Shown here: positions 8,209-17,103 of the stretch, one piece after another
How positions within the stretch are numbered: the stretch's first letter is position 1
How the letters are laid out: the number at the start of each line of letters is the position of its first letter
Origin: Planctomycetota bacterium
GTDB taxonomy: Bacteria > Planctomycetota > Phycisphaerae > Phycisphaerales > Phycisphaeraceae
Assembly: GCA_016350165.1 (NCBI GenBank)
Contig: CP066225.1
Location: 4,092,001-4,156,000, forward strand
Direction: 5' to 3'
Length of the DNA: 64,000 nt
Notes under the pieces: generated by a model
Databases searched by the model: none
Told to the model about the DNA's origin: nothing
What the model saw: only the letters and a program-made list of their open reading frames with translations
Translations under genes and position numbers: made by a program

Positions 8209-8814
8209 ATGACTAAACAATTTTATAAATCCAGTTTATCGAGGAAATGTCGTTATGGTATGACATTGGTCGAGTTATTGCTTGCGCTTGGTGCGACAGG
8301 TTTGATTACGGCTGCAGTAGCTTCAATGCTTGCTGCAGTTTCATATGGTTCATCGTCGACGCAGGATATGCGGTCTTTAGTTGCAGATTCAAAGCGTATT
8401 CATGCACGTATGTCAGCATTATTGCGCAGTTCAACACAGCTTCTTGAATCAAGTGATTCACATTTTGTTGTTTGGGTGAATGATGTAAATGAATCGGGAA
8501 CACCTAATTTGCATGAGATTCGTACTGTGATATTTGATGTAGATGCGGACAAAATAAAAGTGTTGAAGCCCGTTGAAAATGCAAATTCTACTGAGTTTGC
8601 TATGGATTCTGATTTTCTTGCCGCTTCAAATGCTGCGGTAAGTAGTGGTGATATGAATGAGCATAGTTGGAATAATAGTTTTGATACTGTTGAGTTTAGT
8701 CATGAGCATAACGAAGCTCAAACGCTTCGTGTTTTGAGTGTGACGATTGAGTTAATGAATTTAACGATGCGAGAATCAGTTGTGGTTTCGTCCCGCTTTC
8801 GTAACGAACCATAA
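8209..8814 (+). CDS. GspJ-like minor pseudopilin
   Basis: A 201-residue prepilin with the motif YGMTLVELLLALGATGLITAAVASML (cleavage after Gly, Glu5 present) and an extracytoplasmic domain rich in beta strands, as in GspJ. GGAG precedes the ATG by 4 bases. In type II secretion, I and J join K to form the tip complex of the pseudopilus; the gene order here is the same. No other catalytic feature is visible. Confidence 0.75.
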   Translation: MTKQFYKSSLSRKCRYGMTLVELLLALGATGLITAAVASMLAAVSYGSSSTQDMRSLVADSKRIHARMSALLRSSTQLLESSDSHFVVWVNDVNESGTPNLHEIRTVIFDVDADKIKVLKPVENANSTEFAMDSDFLAASNAAVSSGDMNEHSWNNSFDTVEFSHEHNEAQTLRVLSVTIELMNLTMRESVVVSSRFRNEP

Positions 8815-8823
8815 GTATGAATT

Positions 8824-11800
8824 ATGATTGCAGATACTGAGAACAATCGAGTGTATGCAAAATCGCAGCAAGGAATTGCTTTGTTGTTAGTATTATTTGC
8901 ACTGGCGATTGGTTCAATATATGCATTTACATTTTTGTCCTCTTCCAATACGACGATAACTATCGCGCAAAATATCAATGCACATGCAGAAGCTCGCTGT
9001 ATTGCGGAATCGGGATTAGAAATTGCAATAAAATATGTGTACGAATCGACAGACTGGAGAACCACGAAAACGCCTGGTGAATGGTTTGTCGATCAGCCAC
9101 TTTTGGATGGGACTTATACACTATCTGCATTAGATATTGACAATGATTTTACGAACAATTCAGAGGATAAAGTAACTTTCACTGTTACTGGTAAAAAAGG
9201 TAATGTAACACATACGGTGTCGGCTATCGTGACGCCGAGCATTCAAGCGCAAGTTGTAGCTGATCCGGATTTGCATGTTTTGTTCCCAGTATTTGATGAG
9301 AATTCTTTGTCTGATTATGAACAGAGCTATAAGGATTTTTTAGAGTCTTTGAATTATCATGTCAATTTGATTACTTACAATTCATCTGTTGCAGATTATG
9401 AGGATTCGTTTGATCAGAATAATGTTGTGTTTGCGTTACATATGCATGGGAATTCAACTGTCACTTCAAGAATGAAAAATGCTGGAATAGGCTTTGTTTG
9501 TAGTGATCCCAATATATTTCGTGATATGAGGTTGTCTAGCTCTGCAGCTGCTTTTGGTAATAGTTCATTAAAAATATCGAATACATTAACTTCCATTACG
9601 AGTGGCATTACTTCAGGTAATAAGCAAATTCTTGTAGCAAGTGAAAACATTGGTTTGGTATATGGCACTATGCCGTCTGATGCAAAATCAGTCGCAGTTA
9701 TGAGTAGCATATCAAGCTATAAACATCTTGTGGCATGTGAAGTAGGTATCGAAGATCTAGATGGTCATGCGATACCAGATCGCAGGGTGTTTGTTCCGTT
9801 TTATCGCGCTGATGCTGGAGCACTAACGGATTTAGGAAAAAATTTACTCCAAAATTCAATCCTTTGGGCAGCTCAGAATGCAGTGATTAGTGGTTCACCA
9901 AATACATTAGTTGCTCATTATCAATTTGATGAGGATAAGGAAAGTTTGGTTGCGCCCGATATTGGTCCATATTCATTGAATGCAGTAGTTGGTGAAGGTA
10001 AGCCACACTCAGAATTTAAATCGGGATATGACAATAATGCATTAAAACTGCATGATTGTGGCAATGGATATGCTTATGTACCACACAACGATGCGTTAAA
10101 TCTTACGACGGCTGGTACGATATCAGTATGGATTAATCCAGAAAAAACAGATCAGTATAATGGCATAGTGCATAAAGGTAATAGTGCCGATTGGTCAGAT
10201 GAAGCTTATTCATTGGAGTTTCATAGTTCGAATAAACTGAGTTTTAGACTGTCGACGGGTAGTACGATTCATCAACTGCTTAGTAGTTCAAGTATATCTA
10301 AGAACCAATGGACGCACGTCGTTGCGTCTTGGTCGCCGTCTGGAATGAAAATATATGTTAACGGTTCGCTTGATGCACATAATGCAGAAGCAGTAGTTGT
10401 TCAAGAATCATCCGGATCTTTGCAGATACTGAATTTGCTATATAGTAGTTCATCAAATACGACGAAAACATATGCGACGAAAGGGTATGTTGATGAACTG
10501 CAACTTTATGGTTCAGCAGTTACGGATGAACAAGTTACTCAGCTATATAATCTAGAAGCACTTCAATTCACTCAGACGCTGACTGTCGGTGATCCGGATG
10601 AAATTCCAGTAGAAACGAATGAGCCAATCGCTGTAGTATTGTATTCATTTGATCAGCCAACGATAATATCGCCTGATTTAGTCGCACATTTTCCATTAGA
10701 TGATGATGTTGATGATGGTGGTGAAATAACATTTCAACAAGGCTTGATTGCTAAAGAAGACATACGTTTGCAGGATGATTTGAAGATAGACAGCAAGCTA
10801 TCAGAGGGTGGGCCATCAGGTAGTTATGAAGATGATTTAGGTTATGTTGCAACAAATAGTACGGCCTTTCAAGCAATTAGCATGATGGATCAGGCAGAGA
10901 TCAAGGGAAATGCAAATGTTGGTCCCGGGGCAAATGTTAGTGATGCAATCAAAGAGTATGATGGATCAAAAATCACCGAGAATAAGAGTTCGCTTTCCTC
11001 TACAAATTATTTTCCAAATTCAATCACGATTCCAAGTGATTTGCCAGCATCATCTGGCGCTTTATATACAGATGATAAAATTGATATTACAGAAGATGCG
11101 ACTTATGACTACATCTATTTAGATGATCATGCTGAGTTGAAGATTAAGGAGGATGTTCGAATTCATGTGCTTGGTGATGTAACGCTTAAAGACAAGGCAA
11201 AAATTAAACTTGAAGGTAATCACGATCTAATCATGTATGTGGGTGGAAACATACTACTTGATTATGAAAATAAGATTTCAGAGAAAAAATATCCTGAGCG
11301 AACTTATATCGTTATGTATGGTGATAATAAAGAGTTTCGTTTTTCAGCGGATAAAAAATGCACAGTTAATGCGGTGCTTTATAACCCACTTGGAGAAATG
11401 CGTGGATATGGAGAAGGTATTTTTTATGGTGGTATTGTTGTAAATAATTTTATCGCAGGGTATAAAACAGAGTTGCACCTTGATCCACGAATTGGTCAAG
11501 AAGTGCCAAGTAACTTAGGAATAACTGGCGGTAGCACGGTTATTGATGATGTGTCTGCTGTAGATAACAATGGTGTGTGTGTAGGCGCAACTGGTGGTTA
11601 CGATGGGCCGAATGAAAAGGTAGTGAAGTTTGATGGTAGTGATGATTATGTATTGATACCGCATCATGCTAACTACATGTTGGATAATGGCGCGTTAAGT
11701 TTTTGGTTTAAGCCAGAAACATTGGGCGGTCTGAAAGGTTTGTTTGGTAAGGATGCAACGCAGTATGGTGATGGTGGTCATGTACAGGTGTATTTGAGCG

Positions 11801-12843
11801 ATGGCGATGTGGGTGTGAAAATTGAGTCAAATAATAATCACTACTTTTTGCAGCATAGTGGGATTCAAGTTGGAAATTGGTATCACGTTGTCATTAATTG
11901 GGGAGGAGATGGTTTTGAGCTTTATTTGAACAACCAGCTGGTTGATCGTATGGATTATCACGCAGGTTTTGGGCCAAGTTCTGGTGGGGCAGGGAATACA
12001 GAATCAATTATATTGGGTGCATCAGCAGTACAACGTCCTAGTGGAACGGACGAACCGTTTGAGCATTTTTATCATGGATACATGGATGATGTGCGTATTT
12101 ACAATGCACCAATTGATCCAGGTCAAATCGATAATCTTTATAACAAGGTAAATATTGGTAACCGTGTTGCTGCGAATCCTGTGATAGCAGATACATCTAA
12201 TTATCTAAATGCAGCTTCGCTCTATTTGACCGATAGCAGTCAAGCAACGTGGACGAGTGATGGGTTACATGTGACAGGCAATACGGCTGCATTTTCAGAT
12301 TCCCATACAAATAACATTTCAAAAGTAGCAACTGCAATTAACAGCGAAAATGAATTTACAATTGAACTTAAAGTAACACCTGATAATCTGTCACAGCACA
12401 TCAATACGCTGTCATATTCCAATTCAAGTACGACACGTAATTTCTCAATAGCACAATCGAGTGATCAGTACTATGCACGTGTGACAACCAACGCGACATC
12501 ATATAATGGGACGCCAAATATTACCTGTTTATCAACGATACCTCAGTCAATGCAGCACATTATTATGACTTATGATGGGTCGCAAGTGAAGATATATCGC
12601 AATGGTTCGCTTGATAAAACAGAAACGAGAACAGGTTCGATTACATGGAATGATTCATTTCACATGATCTTGGGTCGTGAATACACAAGTACATCATCTG
12701 CGTGGCAAGGTACATACCATCGTGTTTGTATATATAACAAAGCGCTTGATATCGGCCAGATTTCGAATGTCTACAATGGCTTGCCTCCGGGCCCTCCGGG
12801 GGCGGGGAGTGAATTTAAAGCTGTTTGGGTTGAATCTGAGTAA
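8824..12843 (+). CDS. Giant GspK-like pseudopilin with three LamG/ConA-like domains
   Basis: 1339 residues. The N-terminus QQGIALLLVLFALAIGS has the GspK/PilX pattern: a hydrophobic helix after a Gly cleavage site, without Glu5, as GspK itself lacks. Residues about 45-135 look like the soluble PilX/GspK neck. About 140-355 form an unrecognised alpha/beta region. LamG/concanavalin-like jelly rolls lie near 360-580 (VAHYQFDED, GTISVWINPE, NQWTHVVASW), 925-1105 (ALSFWFKPE, GNWYHVVINW) and 1120-1318 (EFTIELKVTP, MQHIIMTYDG). Residues 640-905 are beta-rich and resemble DUF7305-type regions. LamG domains bind glycans or proteins, so the inferred role is adhesion or substrate contact at a pseudopilus tip. 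Confidence 0.75.
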   Translation: MIADTENNRVYAKSQQGIALLLVLFALAIGSIYAFTFLSSSNTTITIAQNINAHAEARCIAESGLEIAIKYVYESTDWRTTKTPGEWFVDQPLLDGTYTLSALDIDNDFTNNSEDKVTFTVTGKKGNVTHTVSAIVTPSIQAQVVADPDLHVLFPVFDENSLSDYEQSYKDFLESLNYHVNLITYNSSVADYEDSFDQNNVVFALHMHGNSTVTSRMKNAGIGFVCSDPNIFRDMRLSSSAAAFGNSSLKISNTLTSITSGITSGNKQILVASENIGLVYGTMPSDAKSVAVMSSISSYKHLVACEVGIEDLDGHAIPDRRVFVPFYRADAGALTDLGKNLLQNSILWAAQNAVISGSPNTLVAHYQFDEDKESLVAPDIGPYSLNAVVGEGKPHSEFKSGYDNNALKLHDCGNGYAYVPHNDALNLTTAGTISVWINPEKTDQYNGIVHKGNSADWSDEAYSLEFHSSNKLSFRLSTGSTIHQLLSSSSISKNQWTHVVASWSPSGMKIYVNGSLDAHNAEAVVVQESSGSLQILNLLYSSSSNTTKTYATKGYVDELQLYGSAVTDEQVTQLYNLEALQFTQTLTVGDPDEIPVETNEPIAVVLYSFDQPTIISPDLVAHFPLDDDVDDGGEITFQQGLIAKEDIRLQDDLKIDSKLSEGGPSGSYEDDLGYVATNSTAFQAISMMDQAEIKGNANVGPGANVSDAIKEYDGSKITENKSSLSSTNYFPNSITIPSDLPASSGALYTDDKIDITEDATYDYIYLDDHAELKIKEDVRIHVLGDVTLKDKAKIKLEGNHDLIMYVGGNILLDYENKISEKKYPERTYIVMYGDNKEFRFSADKKCTVNAVLYNPLGEMRGYGEGIFYGGIVVNNFIAGYKTELHLDPRIGQEVPSNLGITGGSTVIDDVSAVDNNGVCVGATGGYDGPNEKVVKFDGSDDYVLIPHHANYMLDNGALSFWFKPETLGGLKGLFGKDATQYGDGGHVQVYLSDGDVGVKIESNNNHYFLQHSGIQVGNWYHVVINWGGDGFELYLNNQLVDRMDYHAGFGPSSGGAGNTESIILGASAVQRPSGTDEPFEHFYHGYMDDVRIYNAPIDPGQIDNLYNKVNIGNRVAANPVIADTSNYLNAASLYLTDSSQATWTSDGLHVTGNTAAFSDSHTNNISKVATAINSENEFTIELKVTPDNLSQHINTLSYSNSSTTRNFSIAQSSDQYYARVTTNATSYNGTPNITCLSTIPQSMQHIIMTYDGSQVKIYRNGSLDKTETRTGSITWNDSFHMILGREYTSTSSAWQGTYHRVCIYNKALDIGQISNVYNGLPPGPPGAGSEFKAVWVESE

Positions 12844-12908
12844 TCCCCAGCATCAATCAAGTTTTTGCCGCACTACCATAGTTACGTAGACGCAATTATG
12901 ATACCTAC

Positions 12909-13868
12909 ATGATCGACAAAACTTTCGACGTTATAGTTGCAGGTTCATGTGTTGCAGATATTCTCTGCAGGCCTGTGCCCCATGATATTCCGATCGGGGA
13001 CAAGGTGCTGCATGAGGTTGATCCGATCCAAGTGATACCCGGAGGTATTACATCTAATACGGGTATCTCATTGGCGAAGCTAGGCTGCAAAACAGCTGTT
13101 TTTACATATGTCGGTGATGATAACTTTGGTCGCATTATGCGATCGATTTTCGAAGAAAAGAATGTCGATACCTCTTCTGTTTATACACATCCAGAAGCAC
13201 CGACATCAACCACAGCGGTATTAATATCAGATGATGGTGAACGCTCATTTTTACATGCACAAGGCGCACCTAAGCGAATGGATTTGCGTGCGTATTTCAA
13301 AAACATGCAGCAGCTGGAGAAGGCGCAGTATTTTCTGTGGGCTTATTATTCATTGAACCCGCAGATTGAATATGATTTACCCAAGCTACTAGAAGAGCTT
13401 CGATTGCGTGGCACTAAGACTGCAATAGATGCTGCAGGTACAGGTGGAACGATGCATCCGTTGGATGAAATGTTGCCACACCTTGATCTGTATGTGCCTT
13501 CGTTAACTGAAGCTTCACATCAGACTGGCAAAACAGATCCAGAAAAGATCATAAAAACGTATCGTGATTGTGGTGCGCCTGGCATCTTAGGAATTAAGCT
13601 TGGTTCTGATGGTGCGATTCTTGCGGATGAAAATGACAATATTTATCGTATTGATGCTGTCGATCCGCCTGAAACAATCGTTGATTCTACAGGTGCTGGC
13701 GATTGCTTTTATGCTGGTTTGTTAGCTGGTTTAGTGGATGGCTATTCACTTGAGGATGCAGGCAAACTCGCAGCGGCTGCGGGTGCTTGTGCTGTTACAG
13801 CACTTGGTGGATGGTGTGGCACAAGAGCACGCTCATTCACAAACAAGCTCGCAGGTTTACCTGAATAA
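12909..13868 (+). CDS. PfkB-family carbohydrate/nucleoside kinase
   Basis: A ribokinase-like ATP-dependent kinase of 319 residues. The N-terminal substrate lid contains VIPGGITSNTGISLAKLG. The C-terminal PfkB signature DSTGAGDCFYAGLLAGL holds the catalytic Asp and anion hole. Members phosphorylate sugars (ribose, fructose, 2-keto-3-deoxygluconate) or nucleosides; the substrate cannot be assigned from this sequence. It stands alone between the pseudopilin operon and convergent ndk, with which it shares a terminator. Confidence 0.85.
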   Translation: MIDKTFDVIVAGSCVADILCRPVPHDIPIGDKVLHEVDPIQVIPGGITSNTGISLAKLGCKTAVFTYVGDDNFGRIMRSIFEEKNVDTSSVYTHPEAPTSTTAVLISDDGERSFLHAQGAPKRMDLRAYFKNMQQLEKAQYFLWAYYSLNPQIEYDLPKLLEELRLRGTKTAIDAAGTGGTMHPLDEMLPHLDLYVPSLTEASHQTGKTDPEKIIKTYRDCGAPGILGIKLGSDGAILADENDNIYRIDAVDPPETIVDSTGAGDCFYAGLLAGLVDGYSLEDAGKLAAAAGACAVTALGGWCGTRARSFTNKLAGLPE

Positions 13869-13887
13869 GATATCGAATTTGCAAACG

Positions 13888-13921
13888 AAAAAGCCACGAC
13901 CGAAACGATCGTGGTTTTTTA
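13888..13921. terminator. Bidirectional intrinsic terminator
   Basis: CCACGA / TCGTGG stem with A-rich left and T-rich right flanks, between the convergent PfkB and ndk genes. Confidence 0.85.
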
Positions 13922-13944
13922 ATGCTTATATATAGGAATTGCAA

Positions 13945-14406
13945 TTAGCCGCGATCTGATGCGTCGTATGTCCAGAAGTTTGATGACTTGTCATATTCAA
14001 TGACACCTTCTGGGAACCATAGAGCCAGTTCACGATTTGCTGATTCAATACTGTCTGAACCATGGATTAGGTTGTAGCTGCCAGACATGCCCAAGTCGCC
14101 ACGGATAGTACCAGGTTCGGCATTGCGGCCGTTGGTTGCACCGATAACTTTACGGCAGACAGTGACCGCATCAACACCACGAATCGCGAACGCCATGATT
14201 GGTGAACTGGTGACGAACTTGATCAAACCCGGATAGAATGGCTTGCCCTCATGCTCGGCATAGTGCTTCCCCGCCAGTTCCTCATCGACTTTAATCATCT
14301 TCGCGCCGACGACCTGTAGGCCTTTACGCTCAAAACGGGTAAGGATTTGGCCGACCAAGCCTCGCTGTACACCGTCTGGCTTCACGAAAATAAATGTCGT
14401 TTCCAT
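13945..14406 (-). CDS. ndk: Nucleoside diphosphate kinase
   Basis: Transfers gamma-phosphate between nucleoside triphosphates and diphosphates through a phosphohistidine. At 153 residues it has normal length. The N-terminal TFIFVKPDGVQRGLVG is canonical, and the active-site His is at about residue 115 in NLIHGSDS. GGAGAA lies about 9 bases before the ATG. Monocistronic; the long gene-free region upstream begins here. Confidence 0.97.
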   Translation of the reverse strand: METTFIFVKPDGVQRGLVGQILTRFERKGLQVVGAKMIKVDEELAGKHYAEHEGKPFYPGLIKFVTSSPIMAFAIRGVDAVTVCRKVIGATNGRNAEPGTIRGDLGMSGSYNLIHGSDSIESANRELALWFPEGVIEYDKSSNFWTYDASDRG

Positions 14407-14895
14407 AATAAAACGTTCTCCGATTGAATCGTTTGTGTGACCGGCACTTCATATGGAAAAAAGGCCGGGGTGCATTACTTATTTATCAGGTCATTCTCGC
14501 ACGGACTGAACTGAAATCCGTCGCAAGATGCTCAGAATTTGTGTGTTATCACTTATGTTGAGCAATCTTGCAAATCTGCAAGCTTTACACATTCTGAATG
14601 CACTCAAATTACACCCCAGACTATATATATAAGGATAAATCGGTTTGAATACGTGCTGTATTCATAATGTGTCTCACATCACATGTTTTAGCAGTTAGCC
14701 CATCGATTTCCATGATTTGCCAAGTCCATCTTTCAGCTTTGTGTACTGGTGAGGTCATTTGCGGTTTTACCAAGCATGTAATTTCCATGGATGACCACGT
14801 ATATACCCAGCTTGTTCGTAAGTAACTAGGGATAGTGTATTGAGTAATAGGGGAAGACTGTAAAGGACATTCGTTTTGCCATGACTAGTATTACG
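14407..14895. other. Gene-free stretch upstream of ndk
   Basis: About 490 bases with no convincing frame on either strand. It probably holds the ndk promoter (minus strand) at its left end. An alternating TATATATATA run lies near 14630. No repeat or known RNA was recognised. Confidence 0.5.
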
Positions 14896-14972
14896 TGAAT
14901 CCCTTGCGGAGAAACGAATGGTTGGTCCTGACTCAGCGTGTAAATTGAGTGGGCTACAGGACTTACGGACTA
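14896..14972 (+). promoter_or_regulatory. Pseudoknot-like RNA element, copy A
   Basis: Predicted from base pairing only. The outer stem is GTCCTG (14925-14930) with CAGGAC (14957-14962). The inner stem is ACTCA (14931-14935) with TGAGT (14946-14950). Apical-loop GTAA (14940-14943) can pair with TTAC (14963-14966) just 3' of the outer stem, giving a pseudoknot that is followed by GGAC. The same layout with different stem sequences occurs at 16165-16250. No start codon follows closely, so this copy may be part of a long leader for the gene at 15290 or a separate RNA. Confidence 0.45.
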
Positions 14973-15154
14973 ACTTTAATGTGAAGCAAAACGTGGGTTT
15001 TCGTGGTTGAGCCCTAAAAGGATTCAATTTGATCCGGTCGGTGTTGCGGTAAAGGCTTGTTGGTAATGATTCAACATATTGTCAGGTAATGAGTTACGAT
15101 TGATTACATCACTTGGCAATAACACGAGTTTTGTGTTAGCCATCAATCGGGAGC

Positions 15155-15280
15155 GGTGAGTTGATACGGCTTTCTTGTTGGGAGCCGGATGCGGGTAAGG
15201 CCGCGGTAAAAGGTTGTTTCAACCGTCAGGCCGCTTGGCGCCGCACCAAATTGAGTGATTCTATCACGTATAAATTGGAG
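15155..15280 (+). promoter_or_regulatory. Structured leader of the small gene at 15290
   Basis: Several stems lie in series: GGTG (15155-15158) with CACC (15244-15247) as a closing stem; CGGCT / AGCCG (15167-15187); GCGG..GGTTG-TTT-CAACC..CCGC (15203-15234); and GTGA-TTCTA-TCAC (15255-15267) just upstream of the ribosome site GGAG at 15277-15280. It could be a translational control element or simply a GC-rich 5' leader. It matches no riboswitch consensus I know. Confidence 0.35.
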
Positions 15281-15289
15281 ATATACGAC

Positions 15290-15601
15290 ATGCGGAAAGT
15301 TTTGCATGCGATTGATGTAACCGGGCATGATGTTGATAAAGGCGATACCGTCACGACTTTGAACGGGCAGATGACTGCTCGGGTCTGCGATATTGCTTTG
15401 GATGATGATGTACTGGATGAAGAAGTTAAGTTTGTATGTTTACGACCTATTCATCAGCCTTATGCACGAGGGATTTGGTATTCGGCTGACCAAGTGATGT
15501 GGGTTTCAAAAGGCCGTAAACGTAAGACTGCTTCAAAGGATACAACTGAAGAAACACAAAAGGTTAACGCTGAGAAAGAAGCTGCAGTCGCAACTGTGTA
15601 A
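15290..15601 (+). CDS. Small hypothetical protein, 103 residues
   Basis: The ATG at 15290 has GGAG nine bases upstream. The protein begins MRKVLHAIDVTGHDV and has a compact beta-rich-looking body of about 80 residues, then a charged Lys/Glu tail (KGRKRKTASK, EETQKVNAEKE). There is no signal peptide or membrane segment. I do not recognise the family; the short acidic body recalls small beta-barrel domains but gives no diagnostic motif. It has its own leader structure and its own terminator, so it is an independent unit. Confidence 0.65.
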   Translation: MRKVLHAIDVTGHDVDKGDTVTTLNGQMTARVCDIALDDDVLDEEVKFVCLRPIHQPYARGIWYSADQVMWVSKGRKRKTASKDTTEETQKVNAEKEAAVATV

Positions 15602-15677
15602 CACGTTGCAGAGTCAGTTTTGAAAAGCGTGCGTAAGCATGTTATCTAGCTGAAACCTGAATCAAATAATTGACCAT

Positions 15678-15710
15678 GCCCGTCGTACTTTTGCGGCGGG
15701 CTTTTTCTTT
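15678..15710 (+). terminator. Intrinsic terminator of the small gene
   Basis: GCCCGTCG / CGGCGGGC stem with an eight-base loop, then TTTTTCTTTT. Confidence 0.85.
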
Positions 15711-16164
15711 TCACCAGTAAGTACGTATTCAGAGAAATTAATCTATTCAATGAATAGCCACTGTATATGGAGATATCACGTAGGGATGTGGTATGTGAAA
15801 ATGGGAAAAGTATGAGCGTCAGTCATGTGAAAATAGCGAGGTTTTATGGTAAGTGCATTCTATTCATGTTGTTAGGAAAAATAGATGTATATACCTGAAA
15901 ACATGCGGAAAGATCATAAAAACACGATGCAATGCGCCGTTTTCTGCACACATAGTCTACGCAAGACGGAAATATATAAGCCGATTCTGTATTTTACACA
16001 CCAACGTGAATGCTCTGGGAAAATAGGGAGGATTAGTTAAATAGGGTTGTGTTAAAAAGGGTAGTCTGTATTTTGCTAAATGGTTTATGGACCAAGGGAA
16101 TTAACGAAGTGGTGAATAAAAAGTGTGATCTTTTTTTTGTATGAGGGGTAAAGGTGGTGTAGGA
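15711..16164. other. Gene-free stretch before the 3D-domain gene
   Basis: About 450 bases with no plausible frame. It probably contains the promoter of the downstream gene. It is AT-rich, with a T8 run near 16131. Nothing else was recognised. Confidence 0.4.
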
Positions 16165-16251
16165 TGAATGCCCATAGAGGACGCGGTCATGGAGGGCCCG
16201 ATTCCTAGTAATACACAGTAGGTTCACGGTTGGGCCGAAGTATTACGGACG
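16165..16251 (+). promoter_or_regulatory. Pseudoknot-like RNA element, copy B, at the ribosome site of the 3D-domain gene
   Basis: The outer stem is GGCCC (16195-16199) with GGGCC (16232-16236). The inner stem is CCTA (16204-16207) with TAGG (16219-16222). Loop sequence GTAATAC (16208-16214) pairs over seven bases with GTATTAC (16240-16246), making an H-type pseudoknot followed by GGAC. The ribosome site GGAGAG starts at 16256, only ten bases downstream, so folding could gate translation. Shared with copy A: a TGAAT block 28-29 bases before the outer stem, the pattern GG-N-CC-Y-GA-Y-TC, and TTACGGAC at the 3' side. Confidence 0.5.
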
Positions 16252-16267
16252 AATTGGAGAGAAGCAG

Positions 16268-16951
16268 TTGAGCCGCGATAAAGAGAGACTCGAAGGCGTT
16301 TATGCGCCATTTGGTGGTGTATCTCCACTAGTACTGATCAGTTTGGTCATCGCAATGGTTGCGTTGTTGAGTGTTTGCGTATTGAAATTGCGTGGAGCCG
16401 TTCATGGCGAGGGTAGTGGTATTGGTACTGCAAGCCTGATGGCGATTGATCAAAACGCAATCAATGACGTGACGACTAGTGAACATCAACTCGAATACTA
16501 CACACCAGAAAATTTATCTGTATCTAATAATGAGTTAGAAACAGATGATCCTGTTGTCGTCGAAGAAGATACGCAATGGATTGAAGCATGGGATGATGAA
16601 TACCTTGTTTTCGATGGCAAGGTCATGCGTAAGAAAGGTGTCTTGCGTATGAAGGTGACTGCATACAGTCCTGATGCACAATCATGCGGCAAGTGGGCGG
16701 ATGGCATCACAGCTTCAGGTAAAAGTGTTGAAACTAACGGCGGTATGCTCGTTGCTGCAGATACACGCATGCTACCTTTTGGTACTGTGTTGACTGTCCC
16801 CGGTTACAACGACGGCGATCCTGTGCAGGTGCTCGATCGTGGCGGTAAAATCAAAGGGCATCGTCTTGATGTTTTATATCCAACTCATAAGCGTGCTTTA
16901 AAATGGGGCGTTCAGAATCTGGACGTAGCGGTTTGGGAGCACGTTGACTGA
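16268..16951 (+). CDS. Membrane-anchored 3D-domain protein (cell-wall hydrolase-like)
   Basis: 227 residues. The start is TTG at 16268 with GGAGAG upstream; the next in-frame Met lies inside the membrane helix. One transmembrane segment spans about residues 18-43, then an acidic linker and a C-terminal 3D domain (about 125-225). The domain shows MKVTAYSPDAQ, an APDT-like segment ADTRMLPFGT, and the Asp-bearing blocks VLDRGGKIKGHRLD and THKRALKWG. 3D domains adopt a double-psi beta-barrel as in MltA and YabE/Rpf-like proteins that cleave or bind peptidoglycan. Its location is the outer face of the inner membrane. It is possibly controlled by the adjacent RNA element. Confidence 0.8.
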   Translation: MSRDKERLEGVYAPFGGVSPLVLISLVIAMVALLSVCVLKLRGAVHGEGSGIGTASLMAIDQNAINDVTTSEHQLEYYTPENLSVSNNELETDDPVVVEEDTQWIEAWDDEYLVFDGKVMRKKGVLRMKVTAYSPDAQSCGKWADGITASGKSVETNGGMLVAADTRMLPFGTVLTVPGYNDGDPVQVLDRGGKIKGHRLDVLYPTHKRALKWGVQNLDVAVWEHVD

Positions 16952-16978
16952 AAATCAAGTGCGCGTTTATTTTAAGAA

Positions 16979-17011
16979 AAAAAGCAGAGCCTATGGCGCT
17001 CTGCTTTTTAA
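16979..17011 (+). terminator. Intrinsic terminator
   Basis: AAAAAGCAGAGC / GCTCTGCTTTTT stem with a seven-base loop, after the 3D-domain gene. Confidence 0.85.
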
Positions 17012-17103
17012 ATGCGCCGAAAAATAAGTAAATCGTGGTATTGCACAATCTGTTGGGTATCATGTGCTCTGTCATCTCAACAAGATGCAAACGCATTTAG
17101 TAT

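Noticed and set aside
14821-15290. tmRNA, RNase P RNA or SRP RNA in the structured gene-free region
   Set aside because: None of the universal sequence blocks of these RNAs was found.
16141-16267. Known c-di-AMP (ydaO) or c-di-GMP riboswitch upstream of the 3D-domain gene
   Set aside because: The conserved core sequences of those classes, as I remember them, are not present, although a pseudoknot and TGAAT block are; kept only as an unknown element.
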